64,000 nt of DNA from Shewanella sp. KT0246 (GCF_019654955.1 NZ_BPEV01000021.1:1-64000), one strand, 5' to 3'; counted from the first letter of the stretch, positions 1 through 9,210 are shown. Notes: generated from the letters alone by a model not told the origin. Program-made: numbers and translations.

Positions 1-1
1 A

Positions 2-406
2 TTATATAGTAACCATAGCCCAATATTCTAGGCGTGATTGCGGATCTAAGACGACTTTTTTACATAGATCTTTATATTTTCCCATTAAAGGGCCTAAACC
101 ACTTGAGCCACCTAAACTTGCAATCTGTTGCTCTTTGGCTTCAGCGACTGCGGTTGTCACAGCATCTGCAGCCATATATTGCCCAGCTAATTTTTCAGCT
201 TCTTCACCTGAGGTTTTTAATCGAGAACCCACAGCTTGCATCTGCGGCGCATCCATTCCCATGATCACACCAGAGGCAATTTCATAATAAGCTGCACATT
301 GAACTAACTCATTACTAAACGCCGCTTCAGCCTTATCTTGCGCACTTGCCTGAAAACTTGCTGTCATCAACACAGCGGCAGATAACATATATCCTTTTTT
401 GCCCAT
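2..406 (-). CDS. Small exported protein of unknown function
   Basis: I do not recognise this 134-residue protein. It begins with a typical signal peptide (charged Met-Gly-Lys-Lys, a hydrophobic run, then an Ala-Ser-Ala cleavage site near residue 22), so it should be periplasmic. The mature part is mostly helical, with Cys in the early mature region and a Cys-Lys-Lys motif near the C-terminus that could form one disulfide. The start at 406 is preferred over an in-frame start 12 codons upstream because AAAGGAA sits just before it and the signal peptide begins there. The stop codon lies at the very edge of the window, so the gene is complete. Confidence 0.75.
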   Translation of the reverse strand: MGKKGYMLSAAVLMTASFQASAQDKAEAAFSNELVQCAAYYEIASGVIMGMDAPQMQAVGSRLKTSGEEAEKLAGQYMAADAVTTAVAEAKEQQIASLGGSSGLGPLMGKYKDLCKKVVLDPQSRLEYWAMVTI

Positions 407-491
407 GAAATTTCCTTTACGTATTTTATTTCTACAAGACAATCATTACCTTAGATTCACAAGGCTAACGATATTTAATTACTTGTTTTAG

Positions 492-1130
492 TTAGTAGTT
501 TATTTCTGTATTAAGCATCGCATTAGCATATTGCTGACGATAATAATCTAAACGGTGCTTTAAATGCTTTTGAACCGTTGTCCACTCAGTATCAATAATG
601 GAATACACAACCGTATCTCTTACTGTGCCATCTTTAAGAATTTTATGGTTTCTCAGCACACCGTCTTGTTTAGCACCTAAGCGCATAATGGCTTGTCTTG
701 ATGCTTGGTTATGCCAGTGTGTTCTAAACTCCACTGCCATGACATCTAACGTATTAAAAGCATAATCCAATAACAATAACTTGGTTTCGGTATTGGCTGA
801 CGTTCGTTGGGCACGTTTAGCATACCAAGTGTAGCCAATCTCTAGACGACGATTAGGCTGATCCCAATGACAAATTCGAGTACAGCCAATAATTTCACCT
901 GAAGTTTTATCCCTGACCACAAACGCTAATGACTCACCTTGTTTTTCTTGTTGTAGCGCTTTCTCTACATAAGCTTTCATTTCGTCTGGGTGTGGAACCG
1001 AGGTAAACCATAACTCCCAAAGGTTGCCATCTGCACTTGCTAAACTAAGAGCAGCAACATGATCGATACTTAGCGGTTCTAAAATGACATGGTCGCCGGT
1101 TAGCACACTATGACTGTCTATGTTTGCCAT
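492..1130 (-). CDS. GNAT family N-acetyltransferase (RimJ/RimL type)
   Basis: A 212-residue protein of the RimJ/RimL class of GNAT acetyltransferases, which transfer acetyl from acetyl-CoA to an amine. The N-terminal part carries the family's 'L.PLS.DH...L' opening strand; the middle has the ExGYTWY..AQRT.ANTE stretch (about residues 95-120) followed by the hydrophobic helix and the 'N.ASR.A..RLGA..DG.LR.H' segment typical of this subfamily. GGGAG precedes the ATG. It stands alone, 50 bp downstream of nothing obviously related, so the substrate (protein N-terminus, amino acid or antibiotic) cannot be told. Confidence 0.85.
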   Translation of the reverse strand: MANIDSHSVLTGDHVILEPLSIDHVAALSLASADGNLWELWFTSVPHPDEMKAYVEKALQQEKQGESLAFVVRDKTSGEIIGCTRICHWDQPNRRLEIGYTWYAKRAQRTSANTETKLLLLDYAFNTLDVMAVEFRTHWHNQASRQAIMRLGAKQDGVLRNHKILKDGTVRDTVVYSIIDTEWTTVQKHLKHRLDYYRQQYANAMLNTEINY

Positions 1131-1386
1131 TCTTACTCCCTTACCAAATAGTTAACTTAGTCACACAATGACAGAATACATGATCTGAATCAGAAAAAAA
1201 TCATCTTTATCAGTACAGAAACATAATTATTGTTTTCGATTAGTGTGTTAGCGACCTAAAAGGACAAGATTTACTAAGTTGAAACGTAAAAAGGCCAATA
1301 AATCAATATTGACCTTTGACTAACCAAATGGACGCCTCAATTACGGCATAATCGTTAACGACTGTAATACCAATGCTTTTAGATAC

Positions 1387-3285
1387 TTATTGCGCAAAAG
1401 ATAGTTGATAAACACTCGTCGTTCCGCTCACTTCATTGCCAACTATCAATAATGGCAAACCATTTGGACTGTTTTCAGGGCTAACAAATTTCATTCCTTC
1501 TGGGCCAAGATCGCCTGCTAATTCTGGTTGACCAGAAATGTCGCTGCCGTCTATTTCAAATTCAATATCAAAATCACGATTAACAACATAATCGACAAAT
1601 CGAACATCAAAAGGATTACTGATATCGTAAATCATAAAACCAGACGTACGCTCAAGGCCGATAAATGCATATTGTTTACCTGCAATTTGACCAATAGCTA
1701 ATGCTTCTGGCTCAGGTCCTTTATCATCGCTTCGACTGTCACCTTTACTTTCTTCATTATGATTATTGAAGTTGTCAGCTAAAATTGCAGCGGTAATACG
1801 CTCAAATTGACTACCACTATCAAAGACTAATTGACCATCATGAGTCCAAATAGAAAATGAGCGAGCACCATAAGAAACGATTCTATCCATATCTCCATCG
1901 CCATCATCATCCCCCATTGTCGTTGTCACCTTTAGTCGGCCCAATTGCGTTTTATCTTGAGCTGCAGCGACTTGAGGATGATTAGCATCTAAGAGTAAAT
2001 CTTCCGCTCGTGCCTCTTCAGAAAAGCCATCATAATCACGGGCATCTCCTTCATTAGCACTGACCACAAATGTTTGTTCATTCCATTGATAAGAAGCGAT
2101 CGTATCTGGTTGATACATACCATAAACACCTTCATAAGCTTGGATATTAATAGCATCATCTTTATCACTTGCATCAATTTCATTTCCTACATCACCATAA
2201 TGCTTAAGACCTAGGGCATTAATCTGCTCAACAGTATTATCAGTTAAATTAATCACCGCAATGGCGTTATTTTCCTGCAAGCTAACATAGGCATATTTAT
2301 TATCTAATGAAACAGCAATATATTCAGGCTCAAGATCCTGTGATACCGAAGCGCCAGGACCATTTAACTTAATCAATTCGCTCATTTCATCATGGCGCGT
2401 ACCACCAGCATCAAAGTCATTAAAATCAATGATTGTCGCACTATCTGCAGGACTATTATCAGCAATTGTAATTACGGCAACTGAACCTTGTGGATCAACA
2501 CTATAATCACTATTGGGCTCACCTTCGTTTGCTACGATGACAAGAGCGCCGTCATGACTAAATACGAGGTTGTCTGGCAAAGCACCAACGGTAACCGCTT
2601 TAATATAACTGGCTTCTCCTGTTGCTGATAATCGATAAAAGGCTATAACGCCATTGCCTTGAGTCGCATTCCCTAACTCATCGGCCCTTTCAACTGCAAC
2701 AGCTAACAAGTCGTCATATATACTGATGCTATTTACATTACCTAAGCCTGTTATTTCTACATCGGTAGCTACATCTAAACTAAACACCTTAGTTAAATTA
2801 TCTAAATTAGTCGCTGCTATATCATCAGCTGTCATTACAGTGTTATCACCTTCTGTAGATAGCACTGAAATATCTAACGCATCAACCTGGCCGCTATGAG
2901 CATTAACCACAAAAACAAGTCTACTTTGTGTATGGTAATCAACAATTTCAGCAGCACTTTGTCCAAAAATACCAGACTGATAACGTCCAACTAATTCTGC
3001 TGATAATGCACCTTGTTGCTCATGACACATGATTTGAGTTTGTGCAGAATCAATTTCGTCAACATCCAGTATTCCATTACCGTTGACATCCAAGCCAGTC
3101 TCAATCTGTTGTCCGCCAAAAGGACATTGTGCATGTCCAGTCAGTAGCTCATTTGCTAGTAATAATGAACTTTGACCATTGATTCCATTACTGCCGTCCT
3201 GTCCATTACTGCCATCATCGCCATCACACGCTGATAAAGTCATTACAGACATCATTGCGACTAAAGGTAAAACTGCTGTTTTCAT
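1387..3285 (-). CDS. Choice-of-anchor I family lipoprotein
   Basis: A 632-residue exported protein. Residues 1-20 are a lipoprotein signal ending in Leu-Ser-Ala-Cys; Asp follows the lipidated Cys20, which in enterobacteria favours inner-membrane retention. A short Gly-rich collagen-like stretch (DGSNGQDGSNGINGQ) follows, then an Asp-rich 'DVNGNGILDVDE' calcium-type loop. The rest is a beta-propeller-like body with repeated 'YVSLQENNAIAVI', 'VFVVNAHSGQVDALDI', 'VSANEGDARDYDG' and 'GPEPEALAIG..AGKQYAFIGLERTSG' motifs diagnostic of the choice-of-anchor I family, often annotated as alkaline phosphatase-like. The true substrate is unknown. CAGGAA precedes the ATG. It is monocistronic by position. 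Confidence 0.85.
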   Translation of the reverse strand: MKTAVLPLVAMMSVMTLSACDGDDGSNGQDGSNGINGQSSLLLANELLTGHAQCPFGGQQIETGLDVNGNGILDVDEIDSAQTQIMCHEQQGALSAELVGRYQSGIFGQSAAEIVDYHTQSRLVFVVNAHSGQVDALDISVLSTEGDNTVMTADDIAATNLDNLTKVFSLDVATDVEITGLGNVNSISIYDDLLAVAVERADELGNATQGNGVIAFYRLSATGEASYIKAVTVGALPDNLVFSHDGALVIVANEGEPNSDYSVDPQGSVAVITIADNSPADSATIIDFNDFDAGGTRHDEMSELIKLNGPGASVSQDLEPEYIAVSLDNKYAYVSLQENNAIAVINLTDNTVEQINALGLKHYGDVGNEIDASDKDDAINIQAYEGVYGMYQPDTIASYQWNEQTFVVSANEGDARDYDGFSEEARAEDLLLDANHPQVAAAQDKTQLGRLKVTTTMGDDDGDGDMDRIVSYGARSFSIWTHDGQLVFDSGSQFERITAAILADNFNNHNEESKGDSRSDDKGPEPEALAIGQIAGKQYAFIGLERTSGFMIYDISNPFDVRFVDYVVNRDFDIEFEIDGSDISGQPELAGDLGPEGMKFVSPENSPNGLPLLIVGNEVSGTTSVYQLSFAQ

Positions 3286-3524
3286 GTTCGTTCCTGTTGC
3301 GTACTTGTTATAAAAATTTCATGTAAGCTACGCAAACTCAATGACAATCAAACGACGAGACTGTTAAGGTATTGTGACAAAAACCTGGTATTAACCAGTA
3401 AATAAATTGATACAAGTTCATAAAAATTATTTCGCTCTATTAGCAAGTTCTCATGATAAAATTTAAACACTTAATTCTTCATCTACTTCATATTTCCCAA
3501 TTCTTTCAATAAACTGAGGTTAGA

Positions 3525-4745
3525 GTGAGCCAGTCTTTAAACACGCATCACAATACTACTGCGCCAAAAACGCCGAATTTAGCAATGCTAATTCCAATGC
3601 TTGCTGCAATTGTGGCCATTACGCCACTCGCTATCGACATGTATCTACCTGCCATGTCGAATATCGCTCAAACATACTCAACGCACGTTACCACTGTGCA
3701 GCAGTCATTGAGTATCTATCTTGCTGGGTATGCATTAGGCATGCTTACATTCGGCCCGCTTGCTGATCGTTTTGGCCGCAGACCACTAGTTATTTTTGGT
3801 CTCAGCGGATTTACCGTAATCAGCTTCTTTATTTCAATATGTAGCTCAATCGAAGTATTTTTAGCATTGCGTTTTGTGCAAGCATTTATTGGCGCAGCTG
3901 CCACAGTGGTGGTTCCGGGTTATATCAAAGAGGTATATGGTGATAACACCGCTAAAGGGATGTCATATGTCAGCTTAATCATGATGCTCGCACCATTATT
4001 AGCTCCCTCTTTAGGTAGCTTGATACTGGAGCTGGGTGAATGGCCGTTAATTTTTCTCAGTCAAAGCTGCTATGCAATTGCCTTGCTACTGATTGTCTTG
4101 TTCAAGCTAAAAATGCCCAGTGATAAAGCGGCTGATACACGAAGTAAGCAATCTTTCTTTGCTGCATATAAAACCGTATTAACTCGCCAAGGGGTCAAAG
4201 TAAACATCACATGTGGTGTATTAACCTCATTTGCGTTTTTTTGTTATTTAACTGCTTCACCATTTATTTATATGGAAGTATTCGGACTCGATAAAACCTT
4301 ATTTGCTGTTTTATTTAGTACCAACGTCGGTGCACTCATGCTGGCAAATATAATCAATTCTAGAATCGTAACTCGATATGGTTCAAGCCGTATGTTATTT
4401 GTGGCAACAGTTTTTGGCTCATTAGCTGCCACAGGATTATTAATCGTCAATATTGTCGATTTAAGTTATCACTACACTGTTGCAATGCTGATCCCTTTAA
4501 TGGGCTGTTTAGGTATCATGTCTGTCAATGCTGATGCCATTGTATTGATGAAGTTTAAAAAAGAAACGGGTACTGCCACTGCGGTTATTGGAACATTACG
4601 TTTTGGGTTTGGCTCTTTAGCTGGTCCTTTACTTGCGTTCTTTTATACTGGCACCGCTGTTCCATTCTCTGCATTGATGCTGATTTCAGTGGTGATGGTC
4701 ATGGCCTGTTTGCTATATCAACGCACGCAACCTTATAACCCATAA
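3525..4745 (+). CDS. Bcr/CflA family multidrug efflux MFS transporter
   Basis: A 406-residue inner-membrane proton-driven exporter of the major facilitator superfamily, drug:H+ antiporter-1 (12 TM) group. The Bcr/CflA signature is clear: 'PLAIDMYLPAM' at the end of TM1, 'GPLADRFGRRP' (motif A) after TM2, and 'RFVQAF.GAA..VV..Y..' in TM4. The start is GTG at 3525 with GAGG five bases upstream; no better ATG exists before TM1. A hairpin (4772-4800) follows the stop. No regulator gene is adjacent, so the substrate is unknown; family members export bicyclomycin, chloramphenicol or dipeptides. Confidence 0.9.
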   Translation: MSQSLNTHHNTTAPKTPNLAMLIPMLAAIVAITPLAIDMYLPAMSNIAQTYSTHVTTVQQSLSIYLAGYALGMLTFGPLADRFGRRPLVIFGLSGFTVISFFISICSSIEVFLALRFVQAFIGAAATVVVPGYIKEVYGDNTAKGMSYVSLIMMLAPLLAPSLGSLILELGEWPLIFLSQSCYAIALLLIVLFKLKMPSDKAADTRSKQSFFAAYKTVLTRQGVKVNITCGVLTSFAFFCYLTASPFIYMEVFGLDKTLFAVLFSTNVGALMLANIINSRIVTRYGSSRMLFVATVFGSLAATGLLIVNIVDLSYHYTVAMLIPLMGCLGIMSVNADAIVLMKFKKETGTATAVIGTLRFGFGSLAGPLLAFFYTGTAVPFSALMLISVVMVMACLLYQRTQPYNP

Positions 4746-5290
4746 ACGACTTGCGAAAACGACAGTTAATAAGCTAACGACCAAGAATAAAACGTTAGCT
4801 CATACTGAGACTCGCTAAACAATCATACGCTTCAATTAACTTCCTCTACTTTCATTGGAACTGTAGAGGAAGTCATTTCCCTAATTGGCCTATCAAAACC
4901 ACCACGTTTTACTCCGTCATTTGCCTGTCACCAGCCATGTATTCGTCATTCAAATCGAGCCTAAAGCACTCAAATATCGAGATTTGTCTTGAAGTAAAAA
5001 AAACAATCATATCTTTAGCTAATTCACAGAACTCTACTAGACTGACTAGTGATATGTTAATGAATGAACAAGAAACGGCAGTGAATTGCACACCATAGAA
5101 TGGATTAAGCTATTGTCAAAATGACACTCAATCCATAGTGACATTGAAGTGCGAATGCTAGTGCAGAGCTGCTAATAACATTTAAGGATGACACAAAGTA
5201 AGCACGTCAGCCCATGATGACATTAACGGAGTAATAACCATCATACATTCGGTACTAAAACGGCTATTAACTGATAAGCTTAAAAGACGT
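4746..5290. other. Intergenic region with two inverted repeats
   Basis: This 545-bp gap has no convincing gene. It contains an 8-bp inverted repeat AGCTAACG/CGTTAGCT (4772-4779, 4793-4800) just after the transporter, probably its transcription end, and a second 11-bp inverted repeat ACTTCCTCTAC/GTAGAGGAAGT (4839-4849, 4863-4873). The frame of the downstream di-haem gene is open back to 5192 but lacks an in-frame ATG there. The region presumably carries the promoter of the 5291-9210 operon; I could not identify one with confidence. Confidence 0.5.
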
Positions 5291-6322
5291 TTGTCAGCTT
5301 CAACAATTTGTTTAATCACACTGTCCATGCTGACGAGTGCTAGCGTGATCGCTGAGCCTTTATCAACACCAGATATTGATGATATTGAATACCCAGTCGA
5401 TATGCCTCCAAGTGCCGAAGAGATCATGCTTGGCAAGTACCTTTTCTTTGACCCACAGTTATCGGGAAACCACACCATTTCATGTGCAACTTGCCATAAC
5501 CCTGATAACGGATTTGGTGACGGATTAAAATTAAGTGCAGGTCATGACGGCAAACCATTAACGCGACACACCCCTCCCTTATACAATTTAGCTTGGTCAA
5601 GCAGCCTATTTTGGGATGGACGAGCATCATCACTTGAACATCAAGTGCTTATGCCAATTTATAACCCTTCAGAAATGAATTTATCAGAGAAAGTTTTATT
5701 AAAAAGAATCGCTAAGAGCCAATTCTATCAATCAAAATTTAAACAGGTTTACCAGCAAACCAACATCACTCCTCATTTAATTAGCCAAGCTTTAGCGGCG
5801 TTTATGCGCAACATCATTACCAACAACTCTCCGTTTGATGAATACCTCGCGGGAGCAGAAAACGCACTAAGTCCTCAAGCAAAAAACGGATTAGCTTTAT
5901 TTGAAGGAAAAGCGAAATGTATTGAGTGCCATGACGGTGCAAATTTTACCGACGACAGTTTTCATAGTTTAGGTATTGCATTTGAGGATAAAGGCAGAGC
6001 CAATGTCATTAAAGATAACTCTCTGGCATACCGATTTAAGACACCGACTCTTCGCAATATCACCTTAACCGCGCCTTATATGCATAATGGGTCATTGCCT
6101 GATTTAGAGTCCGTAATGACTTTTTATAATGATGGCGGCGGATCTGGTCCAAATAAAGACAAGCTAATGGAACCATTAAGTCTGTCTCAATCAGAAATTC
6201 GTGACTTAATTGCTTTTTTATCAGCCTTAACTGATCCAGTTCTTATAGCGCGTCCGCCAAGCATGACACAGGTTCAGATATCACCAAATGAGATGCATAA
6301 GGGAGAAAACATATGGAAATGA
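5291..6322 (+). CDS. Di-haem cytochrome c peroxidase / MauG-like protein
   Basis: A periplasmic di-haem protein of the bacterial cytochrome c peroxidase/MauG family (about 343 residues, the usual size). It has two haem-c sites: Cys65-Ala-Thr-Cys-His and Cys210-Ile-Glu-Cys-His. Family segments 'LGKYLFFDPQLSG', 'NPDNGFGDG', 'RHTPPLYNLAW', 'LFWDGRA.SLE.Q' and 'FKTPTLRNITLTAPYMHNG' are all present. CCPs reduce H2O2; MauG relatives carry out long-range oxidation of a protein partner. The start is uncertain: TTG at 5291 gives a short signal peptide lacking positive charge, while the frame stays open upstream and encodes a basic stretch (KRLL..KLKRR) that would complete a better signal peptide but needs a rare start codon. 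Its end overlaps the next gene by 10 bp. Confidence 0.88.
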   Translation: MSASTICLITLSMLTSASVIAEPLSTPDIDDIEYPVDMPPSAEEIMLGKYLFFDPQLSGNHTISCATCHNPDNGFGDGLKLSAGHDGKPLTRHTPPLYNLAWSSSLFWDGRASSLEHQVLMPIYNPSEMNLSEKVLLKRIAKSQFYQSKFKQVYQQTNITPHLISQALAAFMRNIITNNSPFDEYLAGAENALSPQAKNGLALFEGKAKCIECHDGANFTDDSFHSLGIAFEDKGRANVIKDNSLAYRFKTPTLRNITLTAPYMHNGSLPDLESVMTFYNDGGGSGPNKDKLMEPLSLSQSEIRDLIAFLSALTDPVLIARPPSMTQVQISPNEMHKGENIWK

Positions 6323-6963
6323 ACCCTTCAAAAACGGCAATGACGAAATACTTGTTAACTATTCTACTCGCCAATATGCTTGCCTTGCCAGCCGCTTACG
6401 CGACTGAAATTACTGGCACAATATCATTTATTAAAAAGCCGCCAATGGTTGGAATTGTGTATGTGCCAGCAAGTCAATCAGACCAATATGCGCCGGTTAT
6501 CGATCAAGTTGATAAACAATTCACTAGCAAGATGGCTGTTGTTAATGCGGGTAACCTAGTGACCTTTAAAAATTCAGATGATGTTGAACACAACGTATTT
6601 GCCAATGACACAAGTCAATCCGCAAAATTTGATGTTGGATTAATGTCGCCTGGAGGAGAAAAGAAAATAAAGGTCGATTGGGATAAAAACAGTATCGTGA
6701 GAGTTGGCTGTAAAATTCACCCTAAAATGAGAACTTACCTAGCAGCAATAGATACGCCCTTTCATCAAATTCTTGAATTTCAAAAAGGGACACAAGAATA
6801 TACCTTTAGCATCAAAAATGTGCCAGCAGACTCAAACAAAGTCGTCTTTAGCATTCCCAAATATGACTTACTTACCGTCGAGTTAACATCAGGTTCTATC
6901 TGGACAGCTGAGATTACCAAAAAAGGTAAAGTCCGTGGTCTTCTTACCATTAATCAAAAGTAG
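6313..6963 (+). CDS. Cupredoxin-like periplasmic protein ('methylamine utilization' type)
   Basis: A 216-residue protein with a signal peptide (cleavage near Ala-Tyr-Ala, residue 30) and one plastocyanin-like domain (about residues 33-145). The type 1 copper ligands are visible: His93 in 'DDVEHNVF', then Cys133, His136 and Met139 in 'GCKIHPKM'. It should carry a redox-active copper in the periplasm and shuttle electrons or sense redox state. Residues 150-216 form an extra beta-rich tail of unknown role. GGGAG precedes the ATG, and the gene overlaps the di-haem gene, so the two are translationally coupled. Homologues are often labelled methylamine utilization proteins from gene order; no methylamine dehydrogenase genes occur here. 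Confidence 0.85.
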   Translation: MEMNPSKTAMTKYLLTILLANMLALPAAYATEITGTISFIKKPPMVGIVYVPASQSDQYAPVIDQVDKQFTSKMAVVNAGNLVTFKNSDDVEHNVFANDTSQSAKFDVGLMSPGGEKKIKVDWDKNSIVRVGCKIHPKMRTYLAAIDTPFHQILEFQKGTQEYTFSIKNVPADSNKVVFSIPKYDLLTVELTSGSIWTAEITKKGKVRGLLTINQK

Positions 6964-6969
6964 GCCGCC

Positions 6970-7569
6970 ATGAAATCATATCAATTTATAAAGGTTTCCC
7001 TAATATTGTTGACGCTTACCACTTCGACTTGGGTCGCTTCACAAACTGAAATAGACAACACTCGAGCTTATCAAGTCGATATATTTAACTTCGATCACCA
7101 ACTCATTCCTGATTCAGAAAATTATCAACAGCAATGGCGTAGACTGACTGGTTTTGAACACTCAGGTTTGCATTGGGAACAGTTCGTTGTAATTTACACT
7201 AATCATGGAGAACGTACTTATCGCAATAACTTTCTAGAATTCAGTGCCTGGTTTGACGACCCAGAAGATGAAGATAACCAGCCTGAGTATTTCACTTATC
7301 CAGTTGGCACCATTTTTATTAAAGAAAATTATCAAATGCTTAATGGCAAACCTGCTGCTCCCAAATCCATCACAGTAATGGTTAAGCACCCCCAAGGATA
7401 CGACGCTGAAGGGGGAAACTGGGAGTACATGCAATTTTCAGTAAATGGGCAACAAATGCTCAAGGGGAGCCGTGAAAATAAAACGGTGAAGCAACAATGT
7501 GCTGGTTGTCACCAAAACGTTGCAGATAGAGACTTTATATTTTCAAATTTTTACAGTGGCACAAATTAA
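6970..7569 (+). CDS. Cytochrome P460 family protein with one haem-c site
   Basis: A 199-residue exported protein (signal peptide to about residue 25) resembling the cytochrome P460 domain: 'YRNNFLEFSAW', 'YPVGTIFIKENY', 'ITVMVKHPQGYDAEGGNWEYMQFS' and a C-terminal haem site Cys177-Ala-Gly-Cys-His181. Characterised P460 proteins oxidise hydroxylamine or bind NO at a haem cross-linked to Lys; whether this one has such a cross-link cannot be seen. It lies 6 bp after the cupredoxin gene and 3 bp before the diguanylate cyclase gene, so it belongs to the same transcript and may be part of the same redox chain. Confidence 0.83.
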   Translation: MKSYQFIKVSLILLTLTTSTWVASQTEIDNTRAYQVDIFNFDHQLIPDSENYQQQWRRLTGFEHSGLHWEQFVVIYTNHGERTYRNNFLEFSAWFDDPEDEDNQPEYFTYPVGTIFIKENYQMLNGKPAAPKSITVMVKHPQGYDAEGGNWEYMQFSVNGQQMLKGSRENKTVKQQCAGCHQNVADRDFIFSNFYSGTN

Positions 7570-7572
7570 TCC

Positions 7573-9210
7573 ATGATGAATATGTTAACTCGATTTAGTC
7601 TCAAACAAAAAGCCATCGCTGCCACAATTGTTCTTGTCTTAGTGCTACTTTCTATCACGTTAGTTTCACTTGTGAGCTTTTCTTCAACCCAAGAAAAACT
7701 CACCAAAGTAACATCGCAATATCAACCTAAAATGCTTAGCGCAATGCAATTAACCTCACATTTTTACCATAGTTTGAGTGTATTAGGGAATTACCTCATT
7801 GAGAAAGATGATTACAACATGAACCTATATAGGGAAAAGGTTAATGACATCAATTCCACATTAACTGAACTGGTTAACTTAACAAACTTAAACCCCGAAT
7901 TGGATGATTCTGAACAACTATTACGAATTAGGCAGTTAGTAGACAAAATCATAACTCATAATTTATCAATGCTGGAGTTAGCTCAAAACAACAATAAAAA
8001 TATGCCTGCAATTGGGATCGCATCGTCAAAACTTGAGCCTATTGCCATCAATATGAATCAAATCGTTAATGACTTATTGCTGGCAACTGCAATTAATGAA
8101 CAGCAAAGCATCTTACCTTTGATTGAAGACCTTAGGTATAACTGGATTATGCTCGTCAGTGAAGTCAGAAACTATCTGGCCTTTAGGCAATTGCCAACCA
8201 TAGATGAAATTGCGCTATTTAAAACAGGTGTTAATCAATCATTTGAAGCATTAGAGAAACGTCGCTATGAAATGGATGACGATCAACTCGACCTATTGGA
8301 TGAATTTGAAGCAAATACCGCGGCGTATCAAGCAGCGCTTGTTCAAGCGATTAACATTCATGCAGGCAATAATTGGCGAGCCGATCGTCAATTAATGAAG
8401 CAGAGCATCACACCTACACTCAAAGAGCTCACAAAAGAATTAGAGGCTCTCGTCACCAAGCAACAACTTCGAATACATGAAAGTAACCTCGCCTTGTCGA
8501 AGCAAATCAGTGAAGCTGAAAATACTATTCGTTTCTCAATACAAGTCGCGTTAGTGATTACACTTTTGGTGATATTTTTATCTTTTAAAAATAAACGTTT
8601 ATTGAGTGATATCTTAATTCATAAGGAAAGCGAGCGTAAACTGTTCCATAAAGCGCACCATGATACTTTAACAAAACTGGCCAATCGGGCCTTTTTTGAT
8701 GACCGATTATTTAAAATGTTTTTAGATCAAGAAACCCGTTCTAAACGCCACTCAAAAAGAGAAGATAACCTTGATATAAACAGTCACTTTTTTGGTTTAC
8801 TGTATATTGACCTTGATGGTTTTAAAGCCGTAAACGACAATGTCGGCCATGATGCGGGTGACTTTATTTTGATTGAAGTAGCAAAAAGAATGAAAAATGT
8901 GGTGCGTAATTCAGACATCGTTTGCCGCCTAGGTGGTGATGAATTCGCAGTGTTACTTAATGACATTAATCATATTAATAGTATTGAGAAAATCTCTGAA
9001 AACTTATGCAAAACAATCAGTCAACCTTACCACTATAAAGAACAAGTATTACAAGTCAGTGCCAGTATTGGTTTTTCATATTCTAGACATCCGCAACTGC
9101 CATTACACAAGAAAGTTAAATTTAGAATGGAAGCAATCATTAAACAAGCGGATACCGCCATGTACCATGCTAAAGAGAATGGCAAAAACCAATACGCCCA
9201 ATTTAAATAA
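7573..9210 (+). CDS. Membrane-bound diguanylate cyclase with periplasmic sensor domain
   Basis: A 545-residue GGDEF protein. TM1 (about 12-34) and TM2 (about 317-336) bracket a roughly 280-residue helical periplasmic region like those of four-helix-bundle chemoreceptor sensors. The cytosolic GGDEF domain (about 350-540) has an intact active site Gly-Gly-Asp-Glu-Phe at 454-458 and an inhibitory I-site RNSD five residues upstream, so it should make cyclic di-GMP and be product-inhibited. A charged insertion (SKRHSKREDN) sits in the early GGDEF fold. It is the last gene of the haem/copper operon (3-bp gap, weak ribosome site, suggesting coupling), implying that its sensor reads the state of those periplasmic redox proteins. 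Confidence 0.9.
   Translation: MMNMLTRFSLKQKAIAATIVLVLVLLSITLVSLVSFSSTQEKLTKVTSQYQPKMLSAMQLTSHFYHSLSVLGNYLIEKDDYNMNLYREKVNDINSTLTELVNLTNLNPELDDSEQLLRIRQLVDKIITHNLSMLELAQNNNKNMPAIGIASSKLEPIAINMNQIVNDLLLATAINEQQSILPLIEDLRYNWIMLVSEVRNYLAFRQLPTIDEIALFKTGVNQSFEALEKRRYEMDDDQLDLLDEFEANTAAYQAALVQAINIHAGNNWRADRQLMKQSITPTLKELTKELEALVTKQQLRIHESNLALSKQISEAENTIRFSIQVALVITLLVIFLSFKNKRLLSDILIHKESERKLFHKAHHDTLTKLANRAFFDDRLFKMFLDQETRSKRHSKREDNLDINSHFFGLLYIDLDGFKAVNDNVGHDAGDFILIEVAKRMKNVVRNSDIVCRLGGDEFAVLLNDINHINSIEKISENLCKTISQPYHYKEQVLQVSASIGFSYSRHPQLPLHKKVKFRMEAIIKQADTAMYHAKENGKNQYAQFK

Noticed and set aside
4909..5091. 60-codon minus-strand frame before the di-haem gene
   Set aside because: No ribosome site or family pattern, and it lies in the probable promoter region.
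6313..7569. Methylamine utilization locus
   Set aside because: There is a MauG-like protein and a cupredoxin, but no mauA or mauB subunit genes; the P460 and GGDEF genes point elsewhere.
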